A stretch of 64,000 nucleotides of DNA, from assembly GCA_021324755.1 (NCBI GenBank), contig JAJPIL010000012.1, positions 47,053 through 111,052 on the forward strand, in the 5' to 3' direction. Numbering within the stretch: the first letter of the stretch is position 1; each line of letters begins with the position of its first letter. A program made the position numbers and the translations under genes. This stretch comes from Pseudomonadota bacterium (lineage in GTDB: Bacteria; Desulfobacterota; Binatia; Binatales; Binataceae). The notes under the pieces were generated by a model. That model worked only from the letters and a program-made list of their open reading frames with translations, made no database searches and was not told where the DNA came from. This document shows positions 59,357-64,000 of the stretch, piece by piece.

Positions 59357-61438
59357 ATGATTACGTGTCCGCAGTGCGGTCAGAGCGCCGAGGAAGGCGC
59401 GCAATTTTGCGACTCTTGTGGGGCGCAATTGGTCGGCACGGAAGGCGAAAGCGTACTAGCCGCGCTACCCGTAGGTCATCAACTAGCCCGTGGCTATAAA
59501 ATTGTCGAGCTGCTCAGTCAAAGCAGCACCGAGAATTGGTATAGGGCCGTACGGACAGATGGGGCGGAAGGCGAGACTCGCTTCCGACTACGAGAGCGAG
59601 AAGCTCCACGTTGCGAGCCTGTTGTTCTTGCCGAAGTCGTCGAGGACGAAGAAGCTTCCAGGGAAGATTTAGACCCCACAGGTCCCAAGGCCAAAACTCA
59701 AGAGCTTGCGCCGCTCAAACTTGAGGATGCCAAGTCGGACTCCGAAAGTACGCCTGAGCAGGAGACCGGTGAAAAAGACGCTGAGCAAGCGGCAAACACT
59801 GCAAGTGCTGCAGAAACAGATGCCTTGGCCAAAGAAGGCGTCGCGGCGCAAGGCGAAGCTATCGAGACGCCGAGCGATGGCAAGGCCGGAGATAGCGCCG
59901 CCGCAGGCGAGGCTTCTCAACAGGCACTGACAGATCAACCACAACCGCAACCGTCCTTGCAAGCGGCGCACACCGACGAACAAAGCGCTGAACAGCCCGC
60001 GGCGCCGGATCGAGGCTCAGTAACGGACGACGTGGGCGAGCTATTCGCGAGGATCCGCGATATTTCGCGTACGCTCGAACATCCCGCGTTCTACAAAGCA
60101 CTTGACGCCTTCGGCGAAAATGGGCGCGTCTATCTCGCATTTCCCGACGAGGAGCTAGTCAAGCTTTCGGAAAGACCTCAGGGAATCAAGATGAGCGAGA
60201 GCCAGGCGCTTAGCATCGCGATCCAGGTCTGCCAGGCCGTCGCTTTTCTTCACAAGCGCGGGTTCAGGATGAACGATATTTGTCCAGCCTCCGTCGCGCT
60301 TACGCCAGATGGGCGGGTAAAGCTTACTGGCCTTGAGTGGATTACCAACGATGTCGAGATCGCGTCGACACCCTTGCTCAACGACGGTTACACCGCACCG
60401 GAAATCTATCGCGGGCAGCGAGTCGACAAACGGGCCGATATCTTTTCGGTTGGCTGCCTTCTCTATACATGCCTGACAGGCGAGCGGCTCGAATGCGAGA
60501 CATGGCTGGAGGAGGCTCCACCCATAAAGCTATATCCTCCACATGTGATTACGCCCGCGCTGGAGAGGGTTATGCGGCGGGCTTTGGCCTTTAAACCCGA
60601 AGACCGCTACCAGACCATCGAGGAATTCAAAACGGAACTGCTTAAAATTTTTACCACCGTTCGTCTGCGCGCTGCAGCCATGACCGACGTGGGCATGGTG
60701 CGCGAGCTCAACGAGGATTCGATTCTTGCGCTAGAGTATCTGCGCGATTCATTGATCGAACCTGACCAAGCGTACCTCTACGTAGTGTCGGACGGTATGG
60801 GCGGCGCGGCTGCTGGAGAAGTAGCCAGCGCGATAGCCGTGCAAACGGTCCGTTCGGTGGTCGAACGGGAACTTGAAAAGGCGCAAGCTGAGCGACCGTC
60901 TCTGAGTTCTATCGCGGTAAACGCTCTAGAAGAGGCCCATCGCAAGATTCTCGACTACCAGCAGGCGCATCCCGAGGCCCGCGGCATGGGCGCAACCGGA
61001 GTGGTCGCGATAATCAAACCGCCCAAAGCGGCCGTAGCCTGGGTCGGCGACAGCCGAGCCTACATGTGGTCCAGTAATGGATTGCGTCAAGTAACCAAGG
61101 ACCATTCTTTGGCGCAACGCTTGATCGACATCGGCCAGCTTACGCCCGAACAGGCCCGGCACTACGAGCATAAAAACGTCATCTTGCGTTCTTTGGGCGC
61201 GCGCCCCAGCGGACAGAGCGGTCCGGCCGGCGCAGAAGCGGTAGAATTAACGCTCAAGCGCGGCGACCGTTTGCTTCTGTGCAGTGACGGGCTTGTCGCT
61301 CATGTCGAAGACGCTCAGATCGACGCGATCTTGAGGCGCCACAGCGATCCTTTCGAGGCCACGCGTGAGCTTATCGTTGCTGCCAATGCTGGCGGCGGCA
61401 CGGATAATATTTCTGTTATTCTTGTTTTTGCTGAGTGA
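59357..61438 (+). CDS. Zinc ribbon-pseudokinase-PP2C phosphatase fusion
   Basis: 693 residues. A zinc ribbon (CPQCGQSAEEGAQFCDSCG) opens it. A kinase-like N-lobe is split by a long Glu/Ala/Gln-rich insertion (about 75-215), and a C-lobe follows in which the catalytic loop reads FRMNDICPAS instead of HRDxKPxN and the DFG position is TGLEW, so it is a pseudokinase. The C-terminal PP2C domain (about 435-690) keeps its metal-site motifs: RELNEDS, VVSDGMGG, AWVGDSRAY, LCSDGL and GGTDNIS. It should therefore remove phosphates placed by the adjacent kinases, with the pseudokinase as regulator. The stop overlaps the next start by 4 bases. Confidence 0.92.
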   Translation: MITCPQCGQSAEEGAQFCDSCGAQLVGTEGESVLAALPVGHQLARGYKIVELLSQSSTENWYRAVRTDGAEGETRFRLREREAPRCEPVVLAEVVEDEEASREDLDPTGPKAKTQELAPLKLEDAKSDSESTPEQETGEKDAEQAANTASAAETDALAKEGVAAQGEAIETPSDGKAGDSAAAGEASQQALTDQPQPQPSLQAAHTDEQSAEQPAAPDRGSVTDDVGELFARIRDISRTLEHPAFYKALDAFGENGRVYLAFPDEELVKLSERPQGIKMSESQALSIAIQVCQAVAFLHKRGFRMNDICPASVALTPDGRVKLTGLEWITNDVEIASTPLLNDGYTAPEIYRGQRVDKRADIFSVGCLLYTCLTGERLECETWLEEAPPIKLYPPHVITPALERVMRRALAFKPEDRYQTIEEFKTELLKIFTTVRLRAAAMTDVGMVRELNEDSILALEYLRDSLIEPDQAYLYVVSDGMGGAAAGEVASAIAVQTVRSVVERELEKAQAERPSLSSIAVNALEEAHRKILDYQQAHPEARGMGATGVVAIIKPPKAAVAWVGDSRAYMWSSNGLRQVTKDHSLAQRLIDIGQLTPEQARHYEHKNVILRSLGARPSGQSGPAGAEAVELTLKRGDRLLLCSDGLVAHVEDAQIDAILRRHSDPFEATRELIVAANAGGGTDNISVILVFAE

Positions 61439-63828
61439 AGTCGATGTCCGCGCCTCCCACAGAGGATTCATCCGGCACCGGATCGCTCGCTCCCGGCACT
61501 CGCCTGCAAGGCCGCTACGTGATCGAACGGTTGCTCGGCGGCGGGGGCATGGGAGTGGTCTATCTTGCGCGCGACGAACGCCTGGCCAACCGTCCGTGCG
61601 CGATCAAGGAAATGATCGACCACTTTATCGACCCCCAACATCGCCGAGAGGCCAACGAATACTTCGCGCGCGAAGCGGACACCCTAGCCCGCCTTAAGCA
61701 TCCTGCGATCCCCGCGATCTACGACCGGTTCGACGACCACAATCGCCACTACCTGGTAATGGAGTACGTCGAGGGTCGTAATCTCGAGCAAGAGCTGGCC
61801 GCTTACGGCGGACCTTTTCCAGAAAGCAAAGTAATCGACATCGCGCGCCAACTGTGCGACGTTCTGGCCTACCTCCATAGCTTCAAACCGCCCATCGTCT
61901 ACCGCGACATGAAACCCTCAAACGTCATGATCACCCCGCAAGGTCGCGTCATCTTGATCGATTTTGGAATCGCGCGGCTGTTTCGAGGACAAAGCAAGGG
62001 GACGATGATCGGGACGATGGGGTTTGCGCCGCCCGAGCAGTACAAGGGCGAGGTCGACCCGCGTTCGGACATCTATTCTTTGGGGGCAACGCTGCATTAC
62101 ATTTTGACCGGTCGTGATCCGGAGAAGTTTCCGCCTTTTAGTTTTCCGCCGGTGCGCGAGCTGCGACCCGACGTCTCCCGCCGCGTGGCGGAAGCGATCG
62201 ACCGGGCATTGGCCTACGAAGTCGAAAAGCGTCCGCAAACGATAGAAGAATTCCGCGACATGCTGCTTTACGGCGTCGGCCTGGGCGAGACCAGCACGTC
62301 CAAAAGCATCGCTCGCTCTGGCACGGCGGAGCTTCGCTCGAAGGTGGTGGTCGCCGCACCTAAAAAAGCCGCTACCCGAGCGGTCAAGGCCAAAGCGCGC
62401 GGCCGTCGCTTGCGCCGAGCAGTGCGCTTTTTGGTTGTGACGTTGATGCTATGCGGTGTAGGTTTCGCGGCAACGTACGTCTACTACGACCCTGCGCTGC
62501 AAAAACAGCTTGGCATCAAGCCGTTGATCGATAGTCTGCCGTGGAAGCGGGCGGAGCTGTTGGCCAAGGCGCGGGCTCATCCTTTAACTTTCGAAGGCGC
62601 CTCGATACGGCTTTCTACCAGGGAGGGCGACCCGCTTTCGCCACCCAAGACCACGTTTCTCAACACGGACTTCGCCAGCACTCATTACTTGAGCTGGAAT
62701 GCCACCTTCAAAAACAACCTTGCCGGTCTCGAAGCGGGTAGCCGAACGGTTGAAGCGCGCCTGTACGATCCATCCGGTCGTCAAATCGCTTCGAGCGATG
62801 CTAGCCGATTTATCGGCACCGAGCAGACGACGGTGGATTTCGCCGGCGTTGCCTTGATCCCTGACTTGCAAAACGGCCCTTTCGGACAATACAAGCTCGC
62901 TCTCTACAGTGGGGGCCAACTGCTCGGCGAGCAGCCCTTCTCGGTCCAGGAAGACCTTGCGGCCAAGGCAAAGGCTGAGGCGGAGAAGGCCGCGGAACGG
63001 GCCAGAGAGGAAGCCGAAAAAAGGAAGGAGCGCGAAGAGCAGCAGCGGCTTGCTGCACTGGAGGAAGCGCGACGCAACCCTCTTGCTCTTGTTAGCATCC
63101 ATTTTCTGAACTCGACCAAAAACGGCCGACCGCTCTCCGGGTACACTGACACTTTTTACGCTTCCAAAGTTCTGTTCGTCGAATGGCAGGTGAAGTTTAA
63201 AAACCGCCTCTACAATCTCGAAGCGAATCAATACAGAGTCGACGCCGCCTATATCGCCCCAGACGGTCGCGTGCTTGGCACGGTGAGCGATTATAAGTTC
63301 GTACCAGCTGATGCGAAAACCGTCGACTTCAGCGGCCGAATCGGCAACTCGGCTGGAGGAGCGTTTCTTCCAGGAACATACACCGTAGAGTTTTACTTAA
63401 ACGGTAAACCGTTCGCGCGCAAACGCTTCCAGGTTGTCTCCGACGTCACGCCTGGAGGGAATCTTGCAGTCCACGCGCCAGGACCTGGAACTTCGCCCAC
63501 GCCTACGCCTAATACTGGTTCGTTGACTTCGCCTCTCGTTGCCAGCGGCAAGATCGACGGACTGGGCGGAGGTCATGACGTGCCGATCGAGGTGCGCTTG
63601 CGCCCTCAACCGAACAGTTTTTTACGTGGCGAGCTCGTGATCCATTACCCTGGTTATGGCGTGAGCTCGCTGAGCGGCTTCGTGCGCGGAGAGCATCTTG
63701 AATTTGAAGTAGCCTACGGTAGCAACGTTCTCTATTTCGAAGGGAAGAGGTCCGACGGTACGATCAGCGGCGTTTTCCAAGCTCAACCCTCCGGCAATAC
63801 TGGAACATGGCAGGCCAATATCAACTAG
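61435..63828 (+). CDS. Membrane-anchored serine/threonine kinase with repeated sensor-like domains
   Basis: 797 residues. The kinase domain (about 20-290) has GGGGMGVVYLARD, CAIKEM, YRDMKPSNVM and IDFGIAR. A basic stretch (KAKARGRRLRRAVR) precedes one membrane helix near residues 328-348. Outside are two similar beta-rich modules of about 120 residues (about 380-505 and 545-665), each with an RL/AYDPSGR-like strand and a hydrophobic GxYxxxLYxxG-like end. They are joined by a charged coiled coil and followed by another beta domain (about 690-797). The modules look like ligand-binding repeats, but I know no family. GTG 61435 overlaps the previous stop; ATG 61444 is possible. Confidence 0.92.
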   Translation: MKSMSAPPTEDSSGTGSLAPGTRLQGRYVIERLLGGGGMGVVYLARDERLANRPCAIKEMIDHFIDPQHRREANEYFAREADTLARLKHPAIPAIYDRFDDHNRHYLVMEYVEGRNLEQELAAYGGPFPESKVIDIARQLCDVLAYLHSFKPPIVYRDMKPSNVMITPQGRVILIDFGIARLFRGQSKGTMIGTMGFAPPEQYKGEVDPRSDIYSLGATLHYILTGRDPEKFPPFSFPPVRELRPDVSRRVAEAIDRALAYEVEKRPQTIEEFRDMLLYGVGLGETSTSKSIARSGTAELRSKVVVAAPKKAATRAVKAKARGRRLRRAVRFLVVTLMLCGVGFAATYVYYDPALQKQLGIKPLIDSLPWKRAELLAKARAHPLTFEGASIRLSTREGDPLSPPKTTFLNTDFASTHYLSWNATFKNNLAGLEAGSRTVEARLYDPSGRQIASSDASRFIGTEQTTVDFAGVALIPDLQNGPFGQYKLALYSGGQLLGEQPFSVQEDLAAKAKAEAEKAAERAREEAEKRKEREEQQRLAALEEARRNPLALVSIHFLNSTKNGRPLSGYTDTFYASKVLFVEWQVKFKNRLYNLEANQYRVDAAYIAPDGRVLGTVSDYKFVPADAKTVDFSGRIGNSAGGAFLPGTYTVEFYLNGKPFARKRFQVVSDVTPGGNLAVHAPGPGTSPTPTPNTGSLTSPLVASGKIDGLGGGHDVPIEVRLRPQPNSFLRGELVIHYPGYGVSSLSGFVRGEHLEFEVAYGSNVLYFEGKRSDGTISGVFQAQPSGNTGTWQANIN

Positions 63829-63936
63829 ACTGAGCCAGCCGTTTTTGACGTTAAAGAATGCGATAATAATTGAGCTAACCGATCGGCTTAGCGTCGGGCT
63901 CGATACGGCGTTGGAGTAAGGCATACGACAACCGTG

Positions 63937-64000
63937 ATGGCAAGCACAGTTTCCAGGGAAAAACTGATTTTTTATACCACCGCCGGAGCTCTCGGTGGCC
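63937..64000 (+). CDS. Start of a further gene (truncated by window edge)
   Basis: ATG at 63937 (with GTG at 63934 just before) opens a frame reading ASTVSREKLIFYTTAGALGG to the window end. The hydrophobic, Gly-rich end suggests the first helix of a membrane protein. It lies 108 bases after the membrane kinase and is probably the next member of the signalling cluster; no family can be given. Confidence 0.5.
   Translation, partial: MASTVSREKLIFYTTAGALGG

Overview
The window is a dense bacterial chromosome segment of moderately high GC. It is mostly housekeeping genes in short operons on both strands. The gene set (tandem DUF507 proteins, a DUF4911-type protein, PtsP, groESL under a CIRCE element, TatBC, ThyX, a two-domain CinA, an SPL-like radical SAM enzyme, Ser/Thr kinases with FHA domains) suggests an uncultured deltaproteobacteria-related lineage (Desulfobacterota/Binatota/Methylomirabilota type). 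This is inference; no rRNA gene is present to settle it. I saw no tRNA, rRNA, CRISPR array, IS element or prophage.

Layout. 1-3.7 kb: a serine hydrolase cut by the left edge, LdcA, a lone SbcD-like phosphoesterase, and a CheX-like/CheY pair. 3.7-4.2 kb: a gene-free stretch rich in hairpins, possibly a structured RNA. 4.2-6.4 kb: groES-groEL with promoter and HrcA operator. 6.5-12 kb: two DUF507 genes, a B12-binding radical SAM protein and PtsP. 12.5-18.7 kb: aldo/keto reductase, glyoxalase-fold protein, histone deacetylase-like protein, tatBC and small genes. 19-28.3 kb: recA, alaS, phoH-ybeY-(AbiGi/DUF2971-like)-lnt, and prfB with its programmed frameshift. 28.4-28.8 kb: an OsmC-family gene with an in-frame UGA where the family has its second redox cysteine. 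29-36.7 kb: M1 aminopeptidase with HEAT repeats, glnA, deoxyhypusine-synthase-like protein with a CysQ/IMPase, and a cytidylate-kinase-like/BON fusion. 36.9-45.5 kb: cinA, a degenerate PyrF-like protein, excisionase-type HTH, PEBP, engB, a glycosyltransferase, an SPL-like radical SAM pair, murI. 45.6-53.6 kb: secA, argJ, DUF309, thyX, pyrD, an MscS channel. 53.7-54.9 kb: a PAS-HisKA-REC protein without ATPase domain. 55.6-64 kb: a signalling cluster (VWA, zinc-ribbon/FHA, kinase/FHA, pseudokinase/PP2C, membrane kinase).

Most notable: (1) the OsmC frame continues 23 codons past the UGA with family-like sequence, and a hairpin starts at the UGA, which points to a selenoprotein; (2) phoH and tatB have no canonical start at the right place but carry ATT and ACG exactly where Met is expected; (3) the VWA/FHA/kinase/pseudokinase-PP2C cluster looks like a self-contained phospho-signalling system; (4) the PyrF homologue has lost several catalytic and phosphate-binding residues; (5) an AbiGi/DUF2971-like gene sits inside the phoH-ybeY-lnt operon.
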